A stretch of 64,000 bases of DNA from Hymenobacter metallicola (GTDB lineage Bacteria; Bacteroidota; Bacteroidia; Cytophagales; Hymenobacteraceae). A program made the position numbers and the translations under genes. The DNA lies in contig NZ_SRMB01000002.1 of NCBI RefSeq assembly GCF_004745645.1, positions 496,001-560,000 of the forward strand, in the 5' to 3' direction. Position 1 is the first letter of the stretch, and each line of letters begins with the position of its first letter. Below are positions 26,496-33,993 of the stretch, one piece after another. The notes below the pieces were generated by a model. It saw only the letters and a list, made by a program, of their open reading frames with translations, had not been told where the DNA came from and ran no database searches.

Positions 26496-26807
26496 TCAGG
26501 CTCCAAACTTCTCCCGGCCCCGCAGCAAGTCGAAGTACAGGCGGAAGTCGCCCAGCAGGGAGTACCAGGGGTGCTGAAACGTGGCCGGGCGGTTGCGTTC
26601 CACGAAGAAGTGCCCAATCCAGGCAAAGCCATAGGCGGCTACAACGCCCAGCGGAATCAGATTGAAGCGCTGCCAGACCAGAGCCAGGCCCAGAGCAGCC
26701 AAGAACAGCGTGGTGCCGATAAAATGCAGAATCCGGGTGCCCCGCTTGCTGTGCTCGCGCAGATAACGAGGGTAGAACTCGGCAAAGGTCAGTGGCGCAG
26801 CAGACAT
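26496..26807 (-). CDS. DUF962/Mpo1-like membrane protein
   Basis: 103 residues. The order of conserved blocks matches DUF962: LREHSKRGTRILHFIGT, two hydrophobic segments, FAWIGHFFVERNRPATFQHP and WYSLLGDFR. In the yeast relative Mpo1 the histidines bind iron for fatty-acid alpha-oxidation; the same His positions (HFIGT, GHFF, QHP) are seen here, so lipid oxidation is possible but not proven for bacteria. The gene stands alone; the next plus-strand gene starts 78 bases away. Confidence 0.88.
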   Translation of the reverse strand: MSAAPLTFAEFYPRYLREHSKRGTRILHFIGTTLFLAALGLALVWQRFNLIPLGVVAAYGFAWIGHFFVERNRPATFQHPWYSLLGDFRLYFDLLRGREKFGA

Positions 26808-26884
26808 GGCAGTGGGGTTATGTACGTAAAGAAACCTAACTTTTCAGCCAATATCCAGCTCATTCCCGCTCACCTCGTTTTCCT

Positions 26885-27370
26885 ATGGAGCAATCCTTCG
26901 ACGTAGCTACTCTGGTGGCTATTTATAACCAAATCAACCACTACGGGCGCACCAATGGCATGCAGCTGCAGGTGGCCAGCCCGGGGCAGGTGGAGTACAC
27001 CATGACGGTGCGGCCCGAGCATCTTTCGTCGCCGGGTACCTGCCACGGGGGCGTTATAGCCGGGCTGATGGATTCGGCCCTGGGGGCGGCGGCCCTCACT
27101 CTTTCCTTCCAGAGCGGCGAACTGGTCAGTACCGTCGAATTCAAGATCAACTACCTCCACCCCGTCCGCCTGCACGACCACCTCGTGGCCCGGGCCCGCG
27201 TCGACCACTCGGGTAAGACGCTGGTCGTGAGCAGCGCCGAAATCACCTGCGCCAACCGGGAGCTGGTGGTAGCCCGCGGCATGGGCACGTTCAACCGCTA
27301 CCCGGCCGACAAGCGCGACTTCCACCGCCTGTTGTTTCCCGATGCCGACTCTACCCCCTTGGATATCTAG
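26885..27370 (+). CDS. PaaI-type hotdog-fold thioesterase
   Basis: 161 residues. The hotdog fold signature is seen in HLSSPGTCHGGVIAGLMDSALGAAAL, where the HGG turn and the Asp/Ser pair on the central helix form the active site, followed by TVEFKINYLHPVRLHDHLVARARV. It should hydrolyse acyl- or phenylacetyl-CoA type thioesters. There is no neighbouring CoA-pathway gene, so the substrate cannot be deduced. It is complete and followed by a strong terminator. Confidence 0.9.
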   Translation: MEQSFDVATLVAIYNQINHYGRTNGMQLQVASPGQVEYTMTVRPEHLSSPGTCHGGVIAGLMDSALGAAALTLSFQSGELVSTVEFKINYLHPVRLHDHLVARARVDHSGKTLVVSSAEITCANRELVVARGMGTFNRYPADKRDFHRLLFPDADSTPLDI

Positions 27371-27388
27371 CTTAAACAGGCTAAAACA

Positions 27389-27427
27389 TGAAAGCCGGAC
27401 ACTCCCGCAGGTGGGATGTCCGGCTTT
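27389..27427. terminator. Bidirectional terminator
   Basis: AAAGCCGGACA on the left pairs with TGTCCGGCTTT on the right; the T-run follows on the plus strand. It lies between the thioesterase and the convergent NYN gene. Confidence 0.85.
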
Positions 27428-27459
27428 TTCAGTTACCCGATTCTAGCGCTGGCAGCCGC

Positions 27460-28449
27460 CTAGAGTAGGTCCGAAGAGGCAGATTCGTGCTCGTGCTCTT
27501 CGTACTCGTCGCCATCCTGCGGGGGCTGCACTTTGCGCACGTTGCGGGCACAGTCTTCGTCGCGGTGGTTGCGGCCCACGGTGAATTCAACCCAGTCGCC
27601 TTCGCGCAAATCGTTGAAGTCGCCCTCGGCCATGTCAGCATAGCTGAAGAACAGGTTGTTGGGCGGCATTACCACGAAGCCGAAGCCGTTCTTAAGGTTT
27701 TTGATGGTGCTCATGCCCACCGTGCCTACCGGACCAGCCGCCGTGGGGCCGGTGGGGCGCACGGGCTTTACGGAGGGGAAAGCCACGGGCTCGGGCTGGT
27801 TCACGAACATGCTCTCAATCAGCTCGTCGTTGCTGGCCAGGCCGCTGTCAATCACGTCGTGCATGGCCACTGGGTAGGTCACGTGCTCCAGCAGCTGCTG
27901 GGAAGCCCGGGTTACCCGGTTTTCGCCTTTGAAGTCTACGTACTTGAAGTCCCAGTTCAGCAGCATCACGCGGGTGCCGATGGTATTGAGCTTCTTGATC
28001 AAAGGCACGTAGTCCGAATCACCGGCGATGAGCACAATGACGTCGAAGCTCTTGTGCATAGCCAGTTCCAGGGCTTCCAGGGCCAGCCATACGTCAATGC
28101 CTTTCTCCTGCAACCGGCCGTCGCGCGTTTTCAGGGGCATATAATGGGTAGCAATACCCAGGTTCATCAGAATATCGTCCAGCAGACGGTCGTGGAACAG
28201 ACGGTCCTTATCGCGGGCTTCCGTGGCAGACAAACGGCCCCGGAAAAAGTGAGAGTCCGTGATTTGGCTCAGGCGAACATCTACATCTTCTTCTTCGGCT
28301 ACTTGGTGCCGAATGTACTCGTGCAGACCTTCTAAACTGATCCGGGCCTTGCGCTCGTGCTGGAAGTAGTAGTAATCACTGATCTTCAGGAAATAATTGC
28401 CGTCATAGAAGACGCCGATCCTTATCAGTGGGCTATTCATCTGGTTCAT
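27460..28449 (-). CDS. NYN-domain (LabA-like) ribonuclease fused to a cold-shock-like domain
   Basis: 329 residues. Residues 8-190 form a NYN/PIN-like nuclease: RIGVFYDGNYF with the first Asp, DVWLALEALELA, VIVLIAGDSDYVPLIKKL with the metal-binding Asp pair, and TRVMLLNWD. A Pro/Gly-rich linker (about 225-250) leads to a cold-shock beta-barrel (NGFGFVVMPPNNLFFSYAD ... LREGDWVEFTVG) with the aromatic RNA-binding motif. It is probably an RNA-directed endonuclease. The C-terminal tail is acidic. The promoter -7 box is at 28533-28540. The fusion within one polypeptide links RNA binding and cleavage directly; the target RNA is unknown. Confidence 0.88.
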   Translation of the reverse strand: MNQMNSPLIRIGVFYDGNYFLKISDYYYFQHERKARISLEGLHEYIRHQVAEEEDVDVRLSQITDSHFFRGRLSATEARDKDRLFHDRLLDDILMNLGIATHYMPLKTRDGRLQEKGIDVWLALEALELAMHKSFDVIVLIAGDSDYVPLIKKLNTIGTRVMLLNWDFKYVDFKGENRVTRASQQLLEHVTYPVAMHDVIDSGLASNDELIESMFVNQPEPVAFPSVKPVRPTGPTAAGPVGTVGMSTIKNLKNGFGFVVMPPNNLFFSYADMAEGDFNDLREGDWVEFTVGRNHRDEDCARNVRKVQPPQDGDEYEEHEHESASSDLL

Positions 28450-29172
28450 ACAAAAAAGCGTTAATGCGAGAGGTGTGTAATCAGGGCAGGTAAGCGAGAG
28501 TTGAATTATGAAATGCTACAGGTTGCTATGATCAAAGGTACGCACCTTGGGTCGTAGGTAAGCCTTCGCATGACCGGGGCCTTTATCCTCCTACATGATT
28601 ATGTGAGGAGGCCAAAGACAGAAATACCAGTTTGTTTGAAAATTGTCGACTTAGAAGCCTAAGGATGGACAATAAACATCCTGTCATTTATAAAATCCTA
28701 TATCCAATTCAAGCTCCCCTCCATGAAGTTACAGAGATTAAAGGCAATAATAGCAAAAACACGTATTACATTATCACCTATCGAGTGCAATTTACCCGAG
28801 GGTGCCCTGAGAGGTGCGAAGCTACTATCTTAATCATATTAGTGCAAATCCCCGAAAAAAGAAACAGCCCTACCTACGATTTGGAATAATCCTATACGTT
28901 GACATTATCCTTTTATTCAACATTATAGGCGTCGCCAGCTTCACCCTATATTGCCTTAGTCATATCATCATAATGCAATATTTTTTAGATTTCATCTTCG
29001 CATCATCTTCCGCACAGTCTACTTTTTTAATCTCATTTTCATTTGAATGAACATATTTTTTTTTCCTAAGATTCGCCGCGGGGCAATTATCGGCAAATCC
29101 GGTGTCCTACCGAAGCCGCTTCGGCAGCTTGCCTACCGGGTGGCCTACTCCTGAAGAAGGTAAGCAGTAGAC
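28450..29172. other. Long AT-rich intergenic stretch without a supported gene
   Basis: 723 bases between the NYN gene and the DUF457 hydrolase. From about 28620 to 29070 the base composition drops sharply to AT-rich, unlike any neighbouring gene. Short open frames at 28665-28889 and 28814-29050 (the latter with a hydrophobic stretch) have no recognisable domain and overlap each other, so I do not call them. Near 29105-29130 a small GC hairpin appears. The piece may be the remnant of a transferred segment. Confidence 0.5.
28533..28540 (-). promoter_or_regulatory. -7 element of the NYN/cold-shock gene
   Basis: The minus strand reads TACCTTTG, an exact match, about 84 bases before the NYN start at 28449, implying a leader of roughly 75 bases. 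Confidence 0.55.
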
Positions 29173-29916
29173 TTAGAAGTGCATACGACTCACTACCAGC
29201 ACCAGGACCAGAGCCGCGTACCCGATACAGATTCCAACTTCCATCACGTTACCCGAAGTCGAGCCCGTCCGAATCAGCGGAAGCTTAAAGGCATAGTCCG
29301 ACAAGGGCATAAACCACTTCACCCCGGCCTTGGTCAGGGAGTCGGCGACGAGGTGGGAAACGTAGCCGGCCCCGGCAAAGTGAGCCACCCCGTGCCAGCC
29401 CAGGGTGTTGTTGGCCAGGTAGCCAATGTAGGTCCAGAGGGCCGCAGCCCAGATGGTGTGCGTCCAGGTGCGGTGGGACGTGTAGGGCGCCAGGGCCACG
29501 AAGGTACCCAGCAGGCTTAGCCACAAAAACCCGAAGTAAAGCCCGGCCAAACCCGTGCAGATGCCGGTAAACATCAGGGCCAGCTTGCGGGCCGAGCCGC
29601 CCTGCATAGCCACCCCGATAAGCCCGAAAGCCAGGGCCGCGGTAAAGCCCATGCGCCGGTCGGAAGTACCGAGCGGCAGCATGTAGTGGGTGTAACCGGC
29701 CAGGCCCAACGCCACCAGCGCAAAGGCAAAGCGCACGTAGTTCTGGGAGAAACTCAGGCGCTTGCTCAGCCGGGAGCTGGGGTGGTCGAGGTCGGGGGCC
29801 AGGGCCGAGAAGCCGGCCAGGGCAATGCCCGCGGGCGAGAAGGGCACGCCCGCAACCAGGCCGCCGACGGCCACGCCGGTAATCAGGCCAATGGCCAGGT
29901 GAGAAGAGCCGCGCAC
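29173..29916 (-). CDS. YdjM/DUF457-like membrane metal-dependent hydrolase
   Basis: 247 residues from GTG 29916. The N-terminal SSHLAIGLITGVAVG, then APDLDHPSSRLSKRL, HRTWTHTIWAA and SHLVADSLTKAGVKWFMPL carry the conserved His/Asp residues of the DUF457 (YdjM) family, which are set between five to six membrane segments. The family is classed as metal-dependent hydrolase, and the E. coli member is DNA-damage regulated; the reaction is not known. No obvious LexA box was found upstream. The gene lies next to the AT-rich gap. Confidence 0.9.
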   Translation of the reverse strand: MRGSSHLAIGLITGVAVGGLVAGVPFSPAGIALAGFSALAPDLDHPSSRLSKRLSFSQNYVRFAFALVALGLAGYTHYMLPLGTSDRRMGFTAALAFGLIGVAMQGGSARKLALMFTGICTGLAGLYFGFLWLSLLGTFVALAPYTSHRTWTHTIWAAALWTYIGYLANNTLGWHGVAHFAGAGYVSHLVADSLTKAGVKWFMPLSDYAFKLPLIRTGSTSGNVMEVGICIGYAALVLVLVVSRMHF

Positions 29917-29968
29917 GAAAAGAGCTTACGAGGAATAATACAAAGCGCGAAGGTACGCGGCCCGGCGG

Positions 29969-30166
29969 CTAGTTGGGCACCGGGAGCAGGTACACGATTT
30001 CCGGTTCGAAGGTGGGCTCGGGGGCTTCCGTGGGCCGGGCCGGGTAGCGGGCGGCCTTGCGGCGGGCCTGGCTGAGCTTAGACCAGGCGTGGTTGAGGGT
30101 TTGCCAACGCACCCAGGCGTCGAAATTGAAATCCTGGTCCTCGGCGGGGTTACGGGTGGGGTCCAT
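29969..30166 (-). CDS. Small unknown soluble protein
   Basis: 65 residues from ATG 30166 (an in-frame TTG lies two codons earlier). It contains a hydrophilic helix (FDAWVRWQTLNHAWSKLSQARRKAARYP) and a Pro/Glu-rich tail. It has no signal or membrane segment and is on the same strand as the DUF457 gene, 52 bases before it. No family is recognised. A plausible gene because of its ATG and its fit between neighbours, but coding status is unproven. Confidence 0.5.
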   Translation of the reverse strand: MDPTRNPAEDQDFNFDAWVRWQTLNHAWSKLSQARRKAARYPARPTEAPEPTFEPEIVYLLPVPN

Positions 30167-30391
30167 ACGCAACAGGGGGAATTTGGGGGTACTAGAAGCG
30201 GCGGGCAGAGCAAAGCAAAGACCAATTTAGGAATTTTCTGCCAACTCAACCGTAACCTTTTTCATTCGGGCTTCGCGGAAACTTTCGGACCTTGGCGGCG
30301 GTATTGCTTACCACAGTGCCTGCTTCTGCCCGACCGGATTTGTCTTCGGCCGGGCTTCTCCCTTTTGCCTTTCTCCTAGCCGCTTGTCGTT

Positions 30392-33300
30392 TTGAAGGTT
30401 TCCGACTTCCTCCAGCTCTACTCCCTCGACCCCACCGTGCTGACCGTGGGCGCCCGCCTGAACCCGGCCACCGCCAACTCGGTGCGCGCCAAAGCAGCCC
30501 AGACCGAGGCCAGCACGGCCCGCCTCCACCTGCGCGGCCTCGTAGGGAGCCAGGACGCGGTGCTGGCCGCCGCCCTGCACCAGGAGTTTCCGGATCAGCA
30601 CCACCTCTTCATCCTGCACGACCGGGAAGAGGCCGCCTACTTCCTGGCCGACCTCCAGCACCTGCTGCCCGACGAGGAGCCCCTGCTGTTTCCGAGCTCC
30701 TACAAGCGCCCCTACGCCTTCGACGAGACGGAAAACGCCAACGTGCTGATGCGGGCCGAGGTCCTCAACAAGCTGAACTCGCACCGGGGCCCGAAAACCA
30801 CGGCCGAAAAGGCGTCCGAAGATGCCGACGACGCCCTGCCCGAAGGCGCGGAGAAAAGCAAGAAAGGCAAGAAAATCAGCGTGAAGGACACGGCCGGGGC
30901 CCTCATCGTCTCCTACCCCGAGGCCCTGTTCGAGAAGGTTATCAACAAGAAAAGCTTAGTTGCCAACACCTTTATTGTGAAAGTCGGCGACAAGCTCGAC
31001 GTCAACTTTATCAGCGACATGCTGGCCGAGTACGACTTCGAGCGGAGCGACTTCGTGTACGAGGCGGGCCAATTCGCGGTGCGCGGCGGTATCGTGGATA
31101 TCTTCAGCTACGCCAACGAGCTGCCCTACCGCATCGAGCTGTTCGGCGACGAGGTGGAAACCATCCGCACCTTCGACCCGGAAAGCCAGTTGTCGGTGGA
31201 GAAGCGGCAGCAGGTGAGCATCATCCCCAACGTGCAAACCAATCTGCTGCAAGAGACGCGGGAAGCCTTTCTCGACTTCATCCCGCGCAACACCGCCATC
31301 TGGGCCAAGGACGTGCGCCAGACCCTGGACATCGTGGAGGAAAGCTTCGACCGGGCCGAGCAGGGCTTCAAGGAAATGCTGGCCTCGGCCGGCGGCGTGC
31401 AGATTGTGAGCAAGCCCGAGGACTTGTTCGAGTCGGGCAAGACGTTCAAGAAGCTGCTCGACGGGTTCCCCATCGTGGAGTTTGGCAAACGGTTTCACTT
31501 CAAGGCCGGGGCCGAGGAGTTTACCTTCAGCGCCAAGCCCCAGCCTTCGTTCAACAAGGACTTCAGCCGCCTGGTCAAGAACCTGCACGACAACCAGGAA
31601 AAGGGCTTTACCAACGTCATTGCGGCCGAGTCGGTGCGGCAGGCCGACCGGCTCCGGACCATCTTCGACGAGCTCGACAACAACGTGCAGTTTCAGCACC
31701 TGCTGCTGGGCTTGCGCGAGGGGTTCGTGGATGACACGCTCAAGCTCGTCGTCTACACCGACCACCAGCTGTTCGAGCGGTTCTACCGGGCCCAGGAAGG
31801 CCGCAAGTTCTCCAAGAAAAAGGCTCTGACCCTAAAGGAGCTGCGCACCCTGGTGCCCGGCGACTACGTGGTGCACCAGGACTATGGCATTGCCCGCTTT
31901 GCCGGCCTGACCCAGGTTGAAATCAACGACCGGGTGCAGGAAGCCATCCGCCTCGTCTACCGCGACGACGACGTGCTGACCGTCAGCATCCACGCCCTGC
32001 ACAAGATTGCCAAGTACTCGGGGGCCGAGGGCACGCCGCCCACCATGAGCAAGCTGGGCTCCCCGGAGTGGGAAAACAAGAAGAAGTCGGTTAAGAAAAA
32101 GGTCAAGGACATTGCCGCCGAGCTGATCCGCCTCTACGCCAAGCGCAAAACTGCCCCCGGCCACGCCTTCGCCCAGGATTCGTTTATGCAGGCCGAGCTC
32201 GAATCCTCGTTCATCTACGAGGACACCCCTGACCAGGCCAAGGCCACCGAAGACGTGAAGCACGACATGGAGCAGCCCCACCCCATGGACCGCCTCGTGT
32301 GCGGCGACGTGGGTTTCGGCAAAACCGAGGTAGCCATCCGGGCCGCGTTTAAGTCGGTGGCCGACGGCAAACAGGCGGCCGTGCTGGTGCCCACCACCAT
32401 CCTGGCCATGCAGCACTACAAAACCTTCCGGGAGCGGCTCGCCAACCTGCCCGTAACGGTGGAGTACGTGAACCGCTTCAAGACCACCAAGCAAATCAAG
32501 GAAACCCTGGCCCGGGTGGCCGAGGGCAAAACCGACATCCTCATCGGCACCCACCGCCTCACCAACAAGGACATCAAGTTCAAGGACCTGGGCCTGCTCA
32601 TCATCGACGAAGAGCAGAAGTTCGGGGTCAAGACCAAGGACAAGCTCAAGGAGCTCAAGGTGAACGTGGACACGCTGACCCTCTCGGCCACGCCCATTCC
32701 GCGCACCCTGCACTTCTCCCTGATGGGAGCCCGCGACCTGTCGGTCATTGCCACGCCCCCACCAAACCGCCAGCCGGTGCAGACCGAGCTGCACGTCTTC
32801 GACGAGCTGCTGGTGCGCGACGCCGTAGCCCGCGAATTGAAGCGCGGCGGGCAGGTGTTTTTCGTGCACAACCGCGTGAAGGACATCGACGAGCTGGCCA
32901 ACATGATTCTGCGCCTCGTGCCCGACGCCCGCGTGACCACCATCCACGGCCAGATGGAAGGCGACCAGCTCGAAAAGCGCATGATGAAGTTCGTCGATGG
33001 CGAATACGACGTGCTGGTGAGCACCAACCTGATTGAGTCGGGCCTTGACATTCCGAACGCCAACACCATCATCATCAACCGCGCCCACATGCACGGCCTC
33101 TCGGACCTGCACCAGATGCGGGGCCGCGTGGGCCGCTCCAACAAAAAGGCCTACTGCTACCTGCTCACCCCGCCCGTGGCCGGCCTGCCCTCCGACGCCC
33201 GCAAGCGCCTGAGCACCCTGGAGGAATTCTCCGACCTCGGCGACGGCTTCAAGGTGGCCATGCGCGACCTCGACATCCGGGGCGCGGGCAACCTGCTGGG

Positions 33301-33925
33301 CGGCGAGCAGTCGGGCTTTATCAACGACCTGGGCTTCGAAACCTACCACCAGATCTTGGACGAGGCCGTGCAGGAGCTCAAGGAAACCGAGTTCCGCGAC
33401 CTGTTCCTCGGCGACCCCACCCAGCGCCTCCAGGAAGCTGCCGCCACCAAGGGCCCCAAGGAGTGCAACATCGAAACCGACCTGCAAATCCTCATCCCCG
33501 ACCACTACGTGAGCAACGTCTCGGAGCGCCTCCAGCTCTACAGCAAGCTCGATAGGGTGAAGGGCCCCGAAGAATTGCGCAAGCTCGTGGCCGGCATCGT
33601 GGACCGCTTCGGCCCCCTGCCCCAGGAGGTCGAGCAGCTGGCCGATATCGTGCGCCTACGCTGGCAGGCCTGCCAGGTCGGCTTCGAAAAGCTCACCCTC
33701 AAGAAGAACCTGCTCAAAGGCTACATCCCGGCCACCAACAACGAGGCCTACTTCCAAGGCGAAACCTTCGGCACCATCCTCAACTACATCCAGACCCACC
33801 CCCGCTCCGCCTCCATGAAGGAGCGCAAGGAACAGCTCATCATCAGCATCGACGAGGTGAAAAGCGTGGGGGCCGCCAAGCGGATTCTGAGTGAGTTAGG
33901 GAGTGAGGAGAAGGTGGGCGTGTAG
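30392..33925 (+). CDS. mfd: Transcription-repair coupling factor Mfd
   Basis: 1177 residues. The start is a TTG at 30392; a stop lies just upstream in frame and the first ATG is far inside. Domains in order: UvrB-like homology region (about 20-400), RNA-polymerase-interacting CarD-like domain (about 475-560, LVPGDYVVHQDYGIARFAG), RecG-like helicase with Walker A GDVGFGKTE (near 638), DEEQ box near 738 and RMRGRVGRS-type motif VI (QMRGRVGRS), and the C-terminal TRCF domain. A charged insertion rich in Lys and Glu (about 145-165) interrupts the N-terminal part. Mfd removes stalled RNA polymerase and recruits UvrA. Complete and of normal length. Confidence 0.97.
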   Translation: MKVSDFLQLYSLDPTVLTVGARLNPATANSVRAKAAQTEASTARLHLRGLVGSQDAVLAAALHQEFPDQHHLFILHDREEAAYFLADLQHLLPDEEPLLFPSSYKRPYAFDETENANVLMRAEVLNKLNSHRGPKTTAEKASEDADDALPEGAEKSKKGKKISVKDTAGALIVSYPEALFEKVINKKSLVANTFIVKVGDKLDVNFISDMLAEYDFERSDFVYEAGQFAVRGGIVDIFSYANELPYRIELFGDEVETIRTFDPESQLSVEKRQQVSIIPNVQTNLLQETREAFLDFIPRNTAIWAKDVRQTLDIVEESFDRAEQGFKEMLASAGGVQIVSKPEDLFESGKTFKKLLDGFPIVEFGKRFHFKAGAEEFTFSAKPQPSFNKDFSRLVKNLHDNQEKGFTNVIAAESVRQADRLRTIFDELDNNVQFQHLLLGLREGFVDDTLKLVVYTDHQLFERFYRAQEGRKFSKKKALTLKELRTLVPGDYVVHQDYGIARFAGLTQVEINDRVQEAIRLVYRDDDVLTVSIHALHKIAKYSGAEGTPPTMSKLGSPEWENKKKSVKKKVKDIAAELIRLYAKRKTAPGHAFAQDSFMQAELESSFIYEDTPDQAKATEDVKHDMEQPHPMDRLVCGDVGFGKTEVAIRAAFKSVADGKQAAVLVPTTILAMQHYKTFRERLANLPVTVEYVNRFKTTKQIKETLARVAEGKTDILIGTHRLTNKDIKFKDLGLLIIDEEQKFGVKTKDKLKELKVNVDTLTLSATPIPRTLHFSLMGARDLSVIATPPPNRQPVQTELHVFDELLVRDAVARELKRGGQVFFVHNRVKDIDELANMILRLVPDARVTTIHGQMEGDQLEKRMMKFVDGEYDVLVSTNLIESGLDIPNANTIIINRAHMHGLSDLHQMRGRVGRSNKKAYCYLLTPPVAGLPSDARKRLSTLEEFSDLGDGFKVAMRDLDIRGAGNLLGGEQSGFINDLGFETYHQILDEAVQELKETEFRDLFLGDPTQRLQEAAATKGPKECNIETDLQILIPDHYVSNVSERLQLYSKLDRVKGPEELRKLVAGIVDRFGPLPQEVEQLADIVRLRWQACQVGFEKLTLKKNLLKGYIPATNNEAYFQGETFGTILNYIQTHPRSASMKERKEQLIISIDEVKSVGAAKRILSELGSEEKVGV

Positions 33926-33930
33926 AGTTG

Positions 33931-33988
33931 ATATATAAAAGATAGAGCGAGGCATTTAGTTAATTGCTTCGCTCTATCTTTTATATAT
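33931..33988. terminator. Large bidirectional hairpin between mfd and the AT-rich gene
   Basis: The arms 33931-33950 and 33969-33988 are perfect reverse complements (20 bp), extended inward by four more pairs including one G-U, around a 10-base loop. The outer part is A-rich on the left and T-rich on the right, so it can stop transcription from both convergent genes. It marks the sharp change in base composition. Confidence 0.8.
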
Positions 33989-33993
33989 GAAAA

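Noticed and set aside
28632..29050. Two short overlapping genes in the AT-rich gap
   Set aside because: Neither has a domain or a good start, and they overlap each other in different frames.
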